Source: Vibrio owensii CAIM 1854 = LMG 25443 (GTDB lineage: Bacteria > Pseudomonadota > Gammaproteobacteria > Enterobacterales > Vibrionaceae). Taken from it: a DNA stretch of 64,000 nucleotides. The translations under genes were made by a program, and so were the position numbers. Position 1 is the first letter of the stretch; every line of letters begins with the position of its first letter. The DNA lies in assembly GCF_000817815.1 (NCBI RefSeq), contig NZ_JPRD01000024.1, positions 50,498 to 114,497 of the forward strand, in the 5' to 3' direction. Positions 30,077 to 40,534 of this stretch are shown here, in pieces. The notes under the pieces are model-generated. The model saw nothing but the letters and a program-made list of their open reading frames with translations, was not told where the DNA came from and made no database searches.

Positions 30077-32935
30077 TTAAAGTGCAGCGATCGTTGTCTT
30101 CTGCTCTTCTAGCTTAGCTAGTGTCTCTTTGTAGCCTTCAAGCTTCTCACGCTCTTTAGCAACAACTGCTTCAGGTGCTTTCGCTACGAATCCTTCGTTA
30201 CCTAGTTTACCTTCGATACGCTTGATTTCGCCGTGAGTCTTCTTGATTTCGCCATCTAGACGAGCAAGCTCAGCGTCTTTGTCGATCAGCCCCGCCATTG
30301 GGATCATCAGCTCAGACTTAGCAACCAATGCTGTTGCACACGCTGGCGTTTCTTCGTCAGCAGCAAGTACGCGTACAGATTCTAGTTTCGCTAGAGACAT
30401 TAGTACTTGTTTGTTTGCTTCTAGACGCGCTGCGTCTTCTGCGTTTGCAGCTTTCAGCATAACGTCAAGCGGCTTACCTGGGTTGATGTCGTATTCAGCA
30501 CGTAGGTTACGGATGCTGGTAATGAACGCTTTCACCCATTCAATATCGTCTAGCGCTTCTTGGTTGAAGTTTGCTTCGTCAAATTGAGGCAGTGCTTGCA
30601 GCATGATTGTCTCGCCTTCTACACCTTCAACTAGTGGCTTGATGCTTTGCCAGATAGTTTCAGTGATGTAAGGAATCACTGGGTGAGCTAGACGTAGAGT
30701 CTTCTCAAGAACCGTGATTAGTGTACGACGAGTGCCACGCTGTTGTGCTTCAGTACCTTTCCATAGAACTGGTTTAGTTAGCTCTAGGTACCAGTCACAG
30801 AATTGGTTCCAGATGAATTCGTAAAGCGTGTTAGACGCCATATCTAGACGGAAGTTGTCGATATGGTTGTTGAACGCTTTCGCTGCAAGTTCAAACTGAG
30901 ACTCGATCCATTTGTCCGCTAGTGAATATTCAATCTCACCACCGTTGAAGCCACAATCTTGCTCTTCTGTGTTCATCATTACGTAACGGCTTGCGTTCCA
31001 TAGTTTGTTACAGAAGTTACGGTAACCCTCAAGACGCTTCATATCCCAGTTGATATCGCGACCTGTTGATGCCATTGCTGCAAGAGTGAAACGCAGTGCG
31101 TCTGTACCGTATGCTTCGATACCGTTTTCAAACGTCTTACGAGTGTTCTTCTCGATCTTCTTCGCTAGCTGAGGCTGCATCATGTTGCCACAACGCTTCT
31201 CTACTAGAGACTCTAGGTCGATACCATCGATCATGTCGATTGGGTCAAGTACGTTACCTTTCGACTTAGACATCTTGTCGCCGTTTTCGTCACGGATTAG
31301 ACCAGTAACGTAAACTGTCTTAAATGGTACTTGTGGTTTGCCGTTTTCGTCTTTCACGAAGTGCATGGTCATCATGATCATGCGCGCAACCCAGAAGAAT
31401 ATGATGTCGAAACCAGTTACTAGTACGTCTGAAGGGTGGAATACTTTCAGGTCGTCAGTTTGCTCTGGCCAACCTTGAGTACCGAACGTCCATAGTGCAG
31501 AAGAGAACCATGTATCCAGTACGTCTTCATCTTGGTGAAGTTCAATAACTGACTCTAGGTTGTTGTTCTTACGAACTTCTTCTTCGTCACGACCTACGTA
31601 AACATTACCTTGGTTGTCGTACCAAGCTGGGATGCGGTGACCCCACCATAGCTGACGAGAGATACACCAGTCTTGAACGTCACGCATCCAAGAGAAGTAC
31701 ATGTTTTCATATTGCTTAGGAACGAATTGGATGTCGCCGTTTTCTACTGCTTCAACTGCTGTTTTCGCTAGAGGTGCAGTACGTACGTACCATTGGTCAG
31801 TTAGCATTGGTTCGATAACCACACCACCACGGTCGCCGTAAGGAACTTGTAGATCGTGATCTTTCACTTCTTCAAGTAGGCCTAGCTCGTCGAATTCAGC
31901 AACGATAGCTTTACGAGCGGCAAAACGCTCCATACCGTGGTACTTAGCTGGTAGCTCAGTGCTGTAAGCGTCGCTTGCTTCGCCGTTTGTGTTGAAGACT
32001 TCAGAAGCGTCACGGATGTTCGCGTCGAAAGTCAGAATGTTGATCATTGGTAGCTGGTGGCGCTTACCAACTTCGTAGTCGTTGAAGTCGTGCGCAGGTG
32101 TGATTTTCACACAGCCAGTACCTTTTTCCATATCTGCGTGCTCATCGCCCACGATTGGGATGCGACGATCAACGATAGGAAGAATGATTTCTTTACCGAT
32201 AAGATCTTTGTAACGTGGATCTTCTGGGTTAACTGCAACACCAGTATCGCCTAGCATGGTCTCTGGACGAGTCGTTGCAACAACGATGTAGTCTTTGCCA
32301 TCTGCTGTTTTAACGCCATCTGCTAGTGGGTAGCGGAAGTGCCACATGTTGCCTTTAGTGTCTTTGTTCTCTACTTCTAGATCTGAAATCGCTGTGTGTA
32401 GCTTTGGATCCCAGTTAACTAGACGCTTACCGCGGTAGATTAGATCGTCTTCGTATAGACGTACGAACACTTCTTGAACAGCGTTAGATAGACCATCGTC
32501 CATCGTAAAGCGCTCACGATCCCAGTCTACAGATGCGCCAAGACGACGAAGCTGCTTAGTGATAGTGCCGCCAGATTCGCCTTTCCATTCCCAGATTTTG
32601 TCGATGAAGGCTTCACGACCGTAATCGTGTTTTGTTTTGCCTTCTTCTGCAGCGATCTTACGCTCAACAACCATCTGAGTTGCGATACCTGCGTGGTCCG
32701 TACCTACTTGCCAAAGAGTGTTTTTACCCTTCATGCGCTCACAACGGATAAGCGTATCCATGATCGTATCTTGGAACGCGTGGCCCATGTGTAGGCTACC
32801 AGTGACGTTTGGTGGCGGGATCATGATGCTGTATGATTCTTTAGTAGTGTCACCGTGTGGCTTAAAGTAGCCTTTCTCTTCCCAAGTCTGATACAGAGCT
32901 TGTTCGATTGAAGTTGGGTTGTATGTCTTTTCCAT
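30077..32935 (-). CDS. valS: Valyl-tRNA synthetase
   Basis: Charges tRNA-Val. The 952 residues form a class I synthetase with HMGH at 49-52 (HIGH motif), the large editing domain in the middle, KMSKS in [10 protein letters not shown] near 555, the anticodon-binding domain, and the C-terminal coiled-coil arm (about 885-950). It follows holC as in E. coli. Confidence 0.97.
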   Translation of the reverse strand: MEKTYNPTSIEQALYQTWEEKGYFKPHGDTTKESYSIMIPPPNVTGSLHMGHAFQDTIMDTLIRCERMKGKNTLWQVGTDHAGIATQMVVERKIAAEEGKTKHDYGREAFIDKIWEWKGESGGTITKQLRRLGASVDWDRERFTMDDGLSNAVQEVFVRLYEDDLIYRGKRLVNWDPKLHTAISDLEVENKDTKGNMWHFRYPLADGVKTADGKDYIVVATTRPETMLGDTGVAVNPEDPRYKDLIGKEIILPIVDRRIPIVGDEHADMEKGTGCVKITPAHDFNDYEVGKRHQLPMINILTFDANIRDASEVFNTNGEASDAYSTELPAKYHGMERFAARKAIVAEFDELGLLEEVKDHDLQVPYGDRGGVVIEPMLTDQWYVRTAPLAKTAVEAVENGDIQFVPKQYENMYFSWMRDVQDWCISRQLWWGHRIPAWYDNQGNVYVGRDEEEVRKNNNLESVIELHQDEDVLDTWFSSALWTFGTQGWPEQTDDLKVFHPSDVLVTGFDIIFFWVARMIMMTMHFVKDENGKPQVPFKTVYVTGLIRDENGDKMSKSKGNVLDPIDMIDGIDLESLVEKRCGNMMQPQLAKKIEKNTRKTFENGIEAYGTDALRFTLAAMASTGRDINWDMKRLEGYRNFCNKLWNASRYVMMNTEEQDCGFNGGEIEYSLADKWIESQFELAAKAFNNHIDNFRLDMASNTLYEFIWNQFCDWYLELTKPVLWKGTEAQQRGTRRTLITVLEKTLRLAHPVIPYITETIWQSIKPLVEGVEGETIMLQALPQFDEANFNQEALDDIEWVKAFITSIRNLRAEYDINPGKPLDVMLKAANAEDAARLEANKQVLMSLAKLESVRVLAADEETPACATALVAKSELMIPMAGLIDKDAELARLDGEIKKTHGEIKRIEGKLGNEGFVAKAPEAVVAKEREKLEGYKETLAKLEEQKTTIAAL

Positions 32936-33029
32936 AGCGCTCTTTTAATGGATACGTTGATGGTTGAATCTAAGTCAATCTTTATAAGTGAACTCTCTGA
33001 GTGGAGAGCTTAACTATAAGGATTGACCG

Positions 33030-33479
33030 TTAAGGATATTGAATTTCGATCGTTTGCAGTTGATAACCTGCCTGACGGTAAATTTTATACCTTTCTCTTG
33101 CGAGCTGTTTAGCTTTTTCTTCGCAAGGCACGAAGTCTACCACTTGAGCAAACTTGTTCGCAAAGGTTGTCTCATTTTCCGCCAAATTAATTACCAGCTG
33201 ACGGTTCCAATTAGGTTTTACACCTTCATGGCCGATCTCAATATTGGTGGCGTATTTCGGTCCTTCGCCTACAAGATTATGTGCCATGAACTTGTCTGCA
33301 TCAATTTGCCAAAAGGCTTCAGCGAGCTGCTCGGCATGCGGTTTGTCTTGGCAGTTCAGATATACTTTTGCGCCTTGGCGAGCAAAGTGCTGAGCCAAAA
33401 AAACAATGTATTCTTCAAAGCCAGTCACCGTTGCTTGTGGGCTCTCTTCGTTAATGATGTAGAAGGTTGCAGTTTGCAT
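33030..33479 (-). CDS. holC: DNA polymerase III chi subunit
   Basis: A 149-residue subunit that links the clamp loader to single-stranded DNA-binding protein. It begins MQTATFYIINEE and has the chi-family core FWQIDADKFMAHNLVGEGP. A second ATG one codon upstream exists. It lies between pepA and valS, the conserved order. Confidence 0.92.
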   Translation of the reverse strand: MQTATFYIINEESPQATVTGFEEYIVFLAQHFARQGAKVYLNCQDKPHAEQLAEAFWQIDADKFMAHNLVGEGPKYATNIEIGHEGVKPNWNRQLVINLAENETTFANKFAQVVDFVPCEEKAKQLARERYKIYRQAGYQLQTIEIQYP

Positions 33480-33551
33480 CATTCTCTCACTTGCCGTTGG
33501 TCTCTTCCTGAAACCATATTAAATCCGATTTTCAATCAAGAAAATCGAGGT

Positions 33552-33578
33552 AATAAAAAAGGGCCTTGCGGCCCTTTT
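33552..33578 (-). terminator. Terminator after pepA
   Basis: On the minus strand a GGGCC-centred 9-bp stem with a four-base loop runs into a T-rich tract. It limits read-through from pepA into holC. Confidence 0.75.
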
Positions 33579-33594
33579 AGATGTTGTTCAGAAA

Positions 33595-35103
33595 TTACTC
33601 TTCTGTCTCTTGGCCGCTGCGGTTCAAAAGGAATTGGACAAGCATTGAGACAGGACGGCCCGTTGAGCCTTTCGCTGCGCCTGATTTCCACGCAGTACCT
33701 GCGATATCGACGTGTGCCCAGTTGTACTTTTTAGCAAACTTAGACAGGAAACAACCCGCAGTGATAGTACCAGCAGGACGACCACCGATGTTTGCCATAT
33801 CAGCAAATGGGCTCTTCAACTGCTCGTGGTACTCGTCTGCCATTGGTAGACGCCATGCACGGTCACTTGCTTGCTCAGAAGCATTCACTAGCTCATGAGA
33901 AAGTGGGTTGTGGTTAGAGATTACGCCGCTGATATGGTGGCCTAGTGCAATAACACAAGCACCAGTTAGCGTTGCAACATCTACTACGCAGTCTGGTTCG
34001 AAACGCTCTACGTAAGTCAGTGCATCACAAAGAACAAGGCGACCTTCCGCGTCCGTGTTTAGAACTTCTACAGTTTGACCAGACATGGTTGTTAGGATGT
34101 CACCTGGACGGTAAGCGTTGCTGCCTGGCATGTTTTCACAGCCTGCTAGAACACCAATAACGTTGATTGGTAGGTTTAGCTTCGCTAGCGCTTTCATTGT
34201 ACCGAATACAGACGCAGCACCACACATGTCGTACTTCATCTCATCCATACCTTCACCAGGTTTTAGAGAGATACCGCCTGAATCGAACGTCAGACCTTTA
34301 CCGACAAGTACGATAGGTTTTGCTTCTGACTCTGGGTTACCTTTGTATTCGATAATCGACATCATTGATTCGTTCTTCGAACCACGACCTACTGCTAGGT
34401 AAGATGTCATGCCCAGTTTTTCCATCTCTTGCTCACCAATGATCTTGGTGGTTACTGTTTCGTAATCGTCAGCAAGGCGACGTGCTTGAGAAGCAAGGTA
34501 CGCTGGGTTTGCGATGTTTGGCGGCATGTTGCCAAGATCTTTTGATGCTTTCACACCAGATGCGATAGCTAGACCGTGAGTGATTGCTTTCTCACCTAGG
34601 TTTAGTTCACGACGCGTTGGTACGTTGAATACTAGCTTACGCAGTGGACGACGAGTTTCTGGCTTAACGCTCTTGAACTGATCGAATGTGTAAAGACCAT
34701 CTTTAGTCGCTTCTACTGCCTGGCGAACTTTCCAGTAAGTGTCACGACCCTTAACGTGAAGTTCAGTTAGGAAACATACTGCTTCCATAGAACCTGTTTC
34801 GTTAAGTGTGCTGATCGTCTTTTGAATGATTTCCTTGTACTGGCGCTCGCCTAGCTCACGTTCTTTACCACAACCTACAAGTAGAACGCGCTCTGACAAA
34901 ACACCTGGTACTTGATGCAGTAGCAGCATCTGACCAGGTTTACCCTCTAGATCACCACGGCGAAGTAGTGAACTGATGTAACCGTCACTGATTTTATCAA
35001 GTTGTTCGGCTACTGGAGAAAGGCGACGTGGTTCAAACACACCAACAACGATACATGCGCTACGTTGTTTCTCTGGACTGCCACTTTTAACACTGAACTC
35101 CAT
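33595..35103 (-). CDS. pepA: Leucyl aminopeptidase (PepA)
   Basis: An M17 metallopeptidase of 502 residues that removes N-terminal amino acids. In E. coli PepA also acts as a DNA-binding protein in Xer recombination and in carAB regulation. The metal-binding signature [16 protein letters not shown] and the upstream [16 protein letters not shown] with Lys and Asp ligands are intact. It is divergent from lptF. Confidence 0.96.
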   Translation of the reverse strand: MEFSVKSGSPEKQRSACIVVGVFEPRRLSPVAEQLDKISDGYISSLLRRGDLEGKPGQMLLLHQVPGVLSERVLLVGCGKERELGERQYKEIIQKTISTLNETGSMEAVCFLTELHVKGRDTYWKVRQAVEATKDGLYTFDQFKSVKPETRRPLRKLVFNVPTRRELNLGEKAITHGLAIASGVKASKDLGNMPPNIANPAYLASQARRLADDYETVTTKIIGEQEMEKLGMTSYLAVGRGSKNESMMSIIEYKGNPESEAKPIVLVGKGLTFDSGGISLKPGEGMDEMKYDMCGAASVFGTMKALAKLNLPINVIGVLAGCENMPGSNAYRPGDILTTMSGQTVEVLNTDAEGRLVLCDALTYVERFEPDCVVDVATLTGACVIALGHHISGVISNHNPLSHELVNASEQASDRAWRLPMADEYHEQLKSPFADMANIGGRPAGTITAGCFLSKFAKKYNWAHVDIAGTAWKSGAAKGSTGRPVSMLVQFLLNRSGQETEE

Positions 35104-35302
35104 GCGTACTCCTACATCCTGAAGACAAATTGCTCTAAATGTTAGATAATGATCGCTTACTTGTTGAATTTAAGCTCAGGTCTTACCAACAGAGCTGATT
35201 TAAGCGCTAACATCTAGTTTATAATTTTTAAAAAATAAATGGTTCAACGGGAAACTATAGTGATTCGACCAAAAAAACAAGTTTTGTATAGGTAATTTCA
35301 GC

Positions 35303-36403
35303 GTGATTATTGTTAGATATTTGATCCGCGAAACACTCAAGAGCCAATTTGCGATTTTCTTCGTGCTTTTTTTGGTGTTTTTGAGTCAGAAGTTTATCAG
35401 TGTTCTTGCTGACGCTTCGGACGGGGATATTCCTGCTGGATTAATTTTCTCAATTGTTGGTTTAAACATGCCAGCAATGGGGCTATTAATGCTGCCATTG
35501 AGTTTGTACATCGGCATATTGATCACGTTTGGTCGTTTATATGCAGAAAGTGAAATCGTGGTGATGAACGCGACAGGTATTGGGAATAAATTCCTAGTAC
35601 AAGCGGCGTTGTATTTGGCGATCATTACTTCTGGTGTTGCGGCGTTTAACGCATTATGGCTATCACCTTGGTCGCAAGACCGCGTAGAGCAGCTTTATGA
35701 ACAAGTCGCTGCCGAAAACAGCGTTGATCTACTAAAGAAAGGTCAGTTCCAAGGCACGCCAGATGGTTCTTCGGTTGTTTTCATCGATGACATTAAAGAC
35801 AGCACGTTAAGTAACGTGTTTGTAGCACAGATGCGCCCACGTGATTCTATTTTGCCTAGCGTGATGTTCTCTTCTTCGGGTGAAGTGAAAGAATTGTCGG
35901 ATGGCCGTCAGATCATCACCATGCATGAGGGGACGCGTTATGAAGGTGTGCCGACTCGCGTTGAGTACATGGTGACTAAGTTTGATCAGTACGAAGGTGT
36001 GATTGGCCAACGTGAGGTGAAGCAAAAAGGACGCGACTGGGAAGCATACCCAACGGCGGACTTGATTGGCCATCCAGATCCTGAAGCGCAAGCAGAGCTG
36101 CAATGGCGTATCTCATTGTTCGTATGTATTCCACTATTAACGATGCTGGTTATTCCTTTATCCGCAGTTAACCCACGTCAGGGGCGTTTCGCTAAAATGG
36201 GACCGGCCATCTTGATTTACCTTGCGTACTTCCTTGCAATCAGTGCAACGAAATCGGCGTTAGAGGATGGTGCGATTCCTGCAGCTATAGGTATGTGGCC
36301 GATCAATGCAATGTTGTTGATAGTGGCTATTTTGGCAAACATGATGGACAGCGTTCCTGTTCGACGAATGAAAGATAAATTCCGCAAGAAGAGGCTCGCG
36401 TAA
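35303..36403 (+). CDS. lptF: LptF, LPS export permease
   Basis: A 366-residue inner-membrane protein of the LptB2FG extractor with six predicted membrane segments, three on each side of a periplasmic beta-jelly-roll domain (about 130-265). It starts with GTG at 35303. Four bases separate it from lptG. Confidence 0.94.
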   Translation: MIIVRYLIRETLKSQFAIFFVLFLVFLSQKFISVLADASDGDIPAGLIFSIVGLNMPAMGLLMLPLSLYIGILITFGRLYAESEIVVMNATGIGNKFLVQAALYLAIITSGVAAFNALWLSPWSQDRVEQLYEQVAAENSVDLLKKGQFQGTPDGSSVVFIDDIKDSTLSNVFVAQMRPRDSILPSVMFSSSGEVKELSDGRQIITMHEGTRYEGVPTRVEYMVTKFDQYEGVIGQREVKQKGRDWEAYPTADLIGHPDPEAQAELQWRISLFVCIPLLTMLVIPLSAVNPRQGRFAKMGPAILIYLAYFLAISATKSALEDGAIPAAIGMWPINAMLLIVAILANMMDSVPVRRMKDKFRKKRLA

Positions 36404-36406
36404 GCT

Positions 36407-37477
36407 GTGTTTAAACTCTTAGACCTTTACATCGGTAGAACGATCATCTCTACCACTGCCTTGGTTCTGGCGACCTTCGTTGGCTTGTCGGGCATCATCA
36501 AATACGTAGAGCAGTTGCGTAAAGTCGGCCGTGGTGCTTATGACTTAATGCATGCGCTTTACTTCGTTCTTTTGAGTATTCCTCGCGACATCGAAATGTT
36601 CTTTCCAATGGCCGCGCTACTGGGTGCTTTGATTGGCTTGGGCATGCTGGCATCAAGCTCTGAGCTTGTGGTAATGCAAGCGGCGGGTTTCTCTAAGTTG
36701 GACATCGGCTTATCGGTGCTTAAAACGGCCGTACCATTGATGCTTATCGTTATGACGCTCGGTCAATGGGGCGCACCAGAGGCGCAAAAGATGGCTCGTG
36801 ATTTACGTGCGTTTGCTCTATCTGGCGGTAGTATTGTATCCGTTCGGGCTGGGGTATGGGCTCGTGATGCCAATGACTTCATTTTTATCGGTAAAGTAGA
36901 AGACGACAAACTCTACGGCTTGAACATGTGGCGTTTCGATGAAGATAAGAACTTAGACAAAGTTATCTTCGCAGAAGAAGTCGACTACCAACAAGATAAC
37001 AATTGGTTGATGCGTTATGTTCAAATCACCGATATGGAAAATGAAAACGTCATTACCAAGCGTGATTTAGAGCAGATGGAATGGCACACCTCATTAGCGC
37101 CAGATAAGTTGGCGGTGGTAACGGTGAAACCAGAAGAGCTTTCATTAAGTGGCTTGTATGACTATGTGACCTATTTAAAAGCGTCAGAGCAAGATGCTTC
37201 ACGTTATGAACTGGCATTTTGGCGCAAGCTATCTCAACCGCTCTCTATTGCGGTAATGATGTTGATGGCGCTGTCGTTTGTTTTCGGTCCATTGCGTAGT
37301 GTCACCATGGGCGCAAGGGTGCTCTCAGGGGTAGTTGCAGGTTTTACCTTCTACATATCCAGTGAGTTCTTTGGACCTCTTACCTTGGTATACGGTATTC
37401 CACCAGTGTTCGGTGCATTGGCCCCTAGCTTGGTGTTCCTAGCAATTGCGGTATCCTTGCTTAGAAGGAAGTTGTAG
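36407..37477 (+). CDS. lptG: LptG, LPS export permease
   Basis: A 356-residue partner of LptF with the same three-plus-three membrane layout around a periplasmic domain. It starts with GTG at 36407. Membrane segments flank the central YVQITDMENENVITKRDLEQ region. A strong terminator follows. Confidence 0.94.
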   Translation: MFKLLDLYIGRTIISTTALVLATFVGLSGIIKYVEQLRKVGRGAYDLMHALYFVLLSIPRDIEMFFPMAALLGALIGLGMLASSSELVVMQAAGFSKLDIGLSVLKTAVPLMLIVMTLGQWGAPEAQKMARDLRAFALSGGSIVSVRAGVWARDANDFIFIGKVEDDKLYGLNMWRFDEDKNLDKVIFAEEVDYQQDNNWLMRYVQITDMENENVITKRDLEQMEWHTSLAPDKLAVVTVKPEELSLSGLYDYVTYLKASEQDASRYELAFWRKLSQPLSIAVMMLMALSFVFGPLRSVTMGARVLSGVVAGFTFYISSEFFGPLTLVYGIPPVFGALAPSLVFLAIAVSLLRRKL

Positions 37478-37496
37478 GTTTTCAAAAGCGATAAAC

Positions 37497-37530
37497 ATAA
37501 AAAAGGAAGGCACTGTGCCTTCCTTTTTCT
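37497..37530. terminator. Bidirectional terminator between lptG and the RDD gene
   Basis: AAGGAAGGCAC and GTGCCTTCCTT form a near-perfect stem, flanked by A-rich and T-rich runs. Confidence 0.85.
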
Positions 37531-37550
37531 ATTCTGCTTACGCGGCTTCG

Positions 37551-38030
37551 TTATTTTGCTTTCGGCAAGACAACGACTTCAGTTTTTGCCCAGATGTCGT
37601 GGAAGCCACGTTTTTGCGGATCGATTGGCACAGTCAAGTTAGCTAAGCCAAAGCCCGACGTACCTAAACGAATTAACGCCTGAGTAACCGTAATTGGTGC
37701 ACCATCCTTACTGTTACGAATTTGCATTTTCCAAGCTCGCATCCCTAAGGTTTGTCCTGCTCGTGTCCAGAAGAAGACAAAGAAATATACCCAGACTGCC
37801 GCCAAGTAGAATGTAAATAGTGGGCTCAGTACAGGATGTTTTCCCAGCATGTCAGCTGCATCTGCATATTCCCCGTAGCTCAGCAATCCTGCTGCATTCA
37901 GCGCAAAGACGATTGCCATTACAACACCAGCAGCCATCATTTCAATCGCCAAGATAATCAGCGTGTCGTAGAACAACGCCGCTAATCGACGAAAGAAGCC
38001 TGCTGGTGGAAGAGTTGTAGAAGTCGTCAT
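37551..38030 (-). CDS. RDD-family membrane protein
   Basis: A 159-residue inner-membrane protein with three hydrophobic segments. The family's Arg-Asp signature lies in FFRRLAALFYDTLIILAI near the N-terminus, and the second conserved block is RAGQTLGMRAWKMQI. RDD proteins are implicated in ion exchange or membrane assembly; the exact role is unknown. It converges on lptG. Confidence 0.85.
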   Translation of the reverse strand: MTTSTTLPPAGFFRRLAALFYDTLIILAIEMMAAGVVMAIVFALNAAGLLSYGEYADAADMLGKHPVLSPLFTFYLAAVWVYFFVFFWTRAGQTLGMRAWKMQIRNSKDGAPITVTQALIRLGTSGFGLANLTVPIDPQKRGFHDIWAKTEVVVLPKAK

Positions 38031-38275
38031 AGTTCCATCACTTACCTTTAAAATTGTGCGTCAGGATATAGATTCCGCTTGTTGGTGAAAAGAGAGCTAA
38101 CGCACAGAGTCTCTAATTACGAATAAATCACCGCAGCAGAAGACACTTTATATCCATCCTTCCACTTAACAAAGCTATCCAGTTCAAACTTCGCGCCACC
38201 CAGCCTGTGAAATCATCAAACATACGGTACCTTGCTGAGTTAACGAAATTACGAATGACGTGATAGAGGTACAAG

Positions 38276-38941
38276 ATGATCGTAATTACTGGCGCGAGTA
38301 GTGGCTTAGGTGCGCAGCTAGCTAAGTTGTATGATGCTCATGGCGAAGAAACACTGTTAACCGGACGCAGTGAAGAGAAGTTGGCGACTCTTGCTCAGCA
38401 TCTCTCCAATAAAGCGCAAACACGTAGTTGTGATTTGGTTGATACATCCCAAGTCGAGAATTTGTTTGATGGGCTGCCTAAAGTGCCTTCTACGCTGATT
38501 CACTGTGCGGGAAGTGGGTATTTTGGTTTATTAACTGAGCAAGACCCGCAAGAGATTCAAAAGCTGATTGAAAATAACCTCACTTCGGCGATTAATATCC
38601 TTCGAGAGTTGGTCAAACGTTATCAAGATCAGCCAGTAAACGTTGTGATGGTGATGTCGACAGCAGCACAGCAGCCTAAGGCACAAGAATCGACGTACTG
38701 TGCGGTGAAGTGGGCTGTCAAAGGTTTGATTGAATCCGTTCGTATGGAGTTAAAAGGCAAACCAATGAAAATTATCGCTGTGTATCCCGGGGGTATGGCG
38801 ACGGAATTTTGGGAGACGAGCGGTAAGTCATTAGACACCAGTAGCTTTATGAGTGCAGGTGATGCAGCGCGGATGATTCATGGTGCGCTTTCTAATATTG
38901 GTAATGGTTACGTTTCGGATATTACTGTTAATCGTTTATAG
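38276..38941 (+). CDS. Short-chain dehydrogenase/reductase
   Basis: A 221-residue classical SDR with cofactor motif TGASSGLG at 5-12, catalytic Ser128 and YCAVK (Tyr141, Lys145). The proline-glycine turn VYPGGMATEFW follows. Substrate unknown. It is the last core gene before the tRNA-Leu integration site. Confidence 0.85.
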   Translation: MIVITGASSGLGAQLAKLYDAHGEETLLTGRSEEKLATLAQHLSNKAQTRSCDLVDTSQVENLFDGLPKVPSTLIHCAGSGYFGLLTEQDPQEIQKLIENNLTSAINILRELVKRYQDQPVNVVMVMSTAAQQPKAQESTYCAVKWAVKGLIESVRMELKGKPMKIIAVYPGGMATEFWETSGKSLDTSSFMSAGDAARMIHGALSNIGNGYVSDITVNRL

Positions 38942-38990
38942 GGCTGAATGGTGGTATTACAACAAAGCGAAACGGCAGACCGAGCTAAGA

Positions 38991-39156
38991 TGAGATCTCC
39001 TTTGTCACACTTTGTGGCGAAATTATCAGCAAACGATAGTTATTTAAGGTTTTTCTGCTTGCGCAGGTCAAAAGCTTACGTATAATGCCAACCATCAAAG
39101 GGCAATAGCCCAGAGATGCCGGTGTGGTGAAGTTGGTATACACGACGGATTCAAAA
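38991..39156 (+). repeat. Left 166-bp direct repeat flanking the island (attL side)
   Basis: Matches 54786-54951 at 165 of 166 positions; the only difference is G39132 versus A54927. It contains a full tRNA promoter (-35 TTGCGC 39059-39064, 16-base spacer, -10 TATAAT 39081-39086) and the first 39 bases of tRNA-Leu. The match stops exactly in the anticodon loop. Confidence 0.95.
39118..39156 (+). pseudogene. Truncated tRNA-Leu 5' half
   Basis: Identical, apart from one base, to the first 39 bases of the intact tRNA-Leu at 54913. It ends at the anticodon loop (GGATTCAAAA), after which island sequence begins. It keeps its promoter, so it may be transcribed into the island until the terminator at about 39218-39245. 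Confidence 0.92.
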
Positions 39157-39553
39157 AAAGTTTTAAATCAAGTCGTTACAATCAAAACTAAAAGCATCAT
39201 CACCAAGCATTGCCAGTAAGTCGCTAACTAAAGCGGCTTTTTTTATGTCTGCAATAAACCACCTTCATACTGAACTATGGTACATACATGGTTCATCTAC
39301 TGTTTATCAAGTCACTTCTCTAAGCCAAGTAAAGCAACGACGTTACGACGCTAAAGCCTTCCAACTCTAGTATTCCCAAGCCTGATGTATCCCAAGAACC
39401 ATGGTCAAAGCATGGTGACTTTGCGTGGTATGAGGTTTTTTAAGCGTAGGCAAGGGTCGTAAGTAATTTTAATCAATTTCTTACGACAAATAACGAGTGC
39501 GATGCTTCATTGAAGATAAGTATCAATTAGATAAAGTACAGTGAAGTAAATGA
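39157..39553. other. Gene-free left end of the island
   Basis: About 400 bases with no supported gene. It holds a terminator just inside the junction and a perfect 8-bp inverted repeat, GTCGTAAG (39456-39463) and CTTACGAC (39480-39487), with a 16-base AT-rich spacer. The latter could be an integrase arm or regulator site. Confidence 0.5.
39218..39245 (+). terminator. Terminator inside the left island end
   Basis: AAGTCGCT and AGCGGCTT form an 8-bp stem with one G-T pair, followed by T-run. It would stop transcription entering from the truncated tRNA promoter. Confidence 0.7.
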
Positions 39554-39976
39554 TCAACCGGATAATTTGTTTTTAACTGTGTAAACCGTTAATCCAACGG
39601 CGGCAACAGTTCCTAAAACATTGCTTACAGTTCTCAAGGTGTTGTGCGTTTTGCTTTGCTCTACATGTTTTGCAAGCATATCAACAAATTTATTCTGCAT
39701 CTGAAATAAATGTTGTTTGTCGGATTCGGTCTTAGCGCTAGCACTCAAAAGGTGCAATAATTTAATTTGTTCATTGAGTATAGCAGCTATTTCACTATCA
39801 AATTTTGCACTATCTTTTGTGAGTGTTTCTACTTCATTGGTAAAGTGTGATAATAATGCTGAATTGCTCATTAAACGTTGCTTTACTAAGCTGCCTGCGT
39901 TTTTATCTCCATCCGTAACTTGCTTTGTTAATTCTCTTATTTCCACGATATCGTCATGTTTAGCATATTCTGTCAT
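39554..39976 (-). CDS. Unknown helical protein with C-terminal membrane segment
   Basis: 140 residues, not recognised. Residues 1-110 are charged and probably helical or coiled coil (ELTKQVTDGDKNAGSLVKQR; NEQIKLLHLLSASAKTESDK). A hydrophobic segment at about 118-135 (VSNVLGTVAAVGLTVYTV) suggests a tail anchor or TM helix. It is divergent from the toxin-like gene region and could be cargo of the island's left arm. No function is proposed. Confidence 0.6.
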   Translation of the reverse strand: MTEYAKHDDIVEIRELTKQVTDGDKNAGSLVKQRLMSNSALLSHFTNEVETLTKDSAKFDSEIAAILNEQIKLLHLLSASAKTESDKQHLFQMQNKFVDMLAKHVEQSKTHNTLRTVSNVLGTVAAVGLTVYTVKNKLSG

Positions 39977-40133
39977 TTTAATCGCGACTCCTGAGCAAAT
40001 GTTTCTTTACAGTGACTGATAAGATAAACCTAGTTACTCTGAAAGCAAGAAAAATCAGACCATTCGTGGGAATAAATAGCTTATCTATTTACGCCATGAA
40101 GTTGTTAGAAATCCTGACCTGCCCAAGTACAAT

Positions 40134-40364
40134 GTGTCCCAACCAGAGAAAATTTCAAATCTTGTTTATGGTAGTAGTGATGTGTCGCTACTGCCTGAGA
40201 CTATCCAGATTGATGCCGGAGGTTGGTTCTTTGAAGGAATCTCGTCTTCGATGGCTATGATAAAACTAAACGAAATCACAGCAATGAATACATTGCTAAG
40301 AACTGGTTTTGAAATTGTTCATCAATCTACGTTTTGTCGTAGTTTTCAAGATGCCTTCCTTTAG
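40134..40364 (+). pseudogene. Possible gene fragment of unknown origin
   Basis: A 76-codon frame from a GTG, extendable upstream without a start to a stop near 40078, coding for a plausible soluble sequence (PETIQIDAGGWFFEGISSS). No ribosome-binding site or ATG is evident and no family is recognised. It may be the remnant of a longer gene or a chance frame. It lies just upstream of the toxin-like gene. Confidence 0.3.
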
Positions 40365-40506
40365 TTCATTGCAGCATTACTTGAGATTAAACTATCAATC
40401 TAAAAACTGTGAATTAGCATCACAAATCTTGATTTTTAGGTAAAACGACAGGCTTAATCGTTGTTTGGGTTGTGTCTTTAGGCACTCTTTGGTCGTCAGT
40501 GTTTCA

Positions 40507-40512
40507 TATAAT
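40507..40512 (+). promoter_or_regulatory. -10 element upstream of the toxin-like gene
   Basis: A perfect TATAAT lies 22 bases before the ATG at 40535; no convincing -35 is seen. Confidence 0.4.
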
Positions 40513-40534
40513 GCTATGAATCAAAAAGTAAACA

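Noticed and set aside
33039..33734. 231-codon plus-strand frame over holC and the end of pepA
   Set aside because: It is antisense to two firmly identified genes and crosses a terminator; its translation is Phe/Cys-rich and resembles no family.
40012..40260. 82-codon frame overlapping the possible gene fragment at 40134-40364
   Set aside because: No ribosome-binding site, Cys/Leu-rich translation, and overlap with another equally weak frame; neither is a firm gene.
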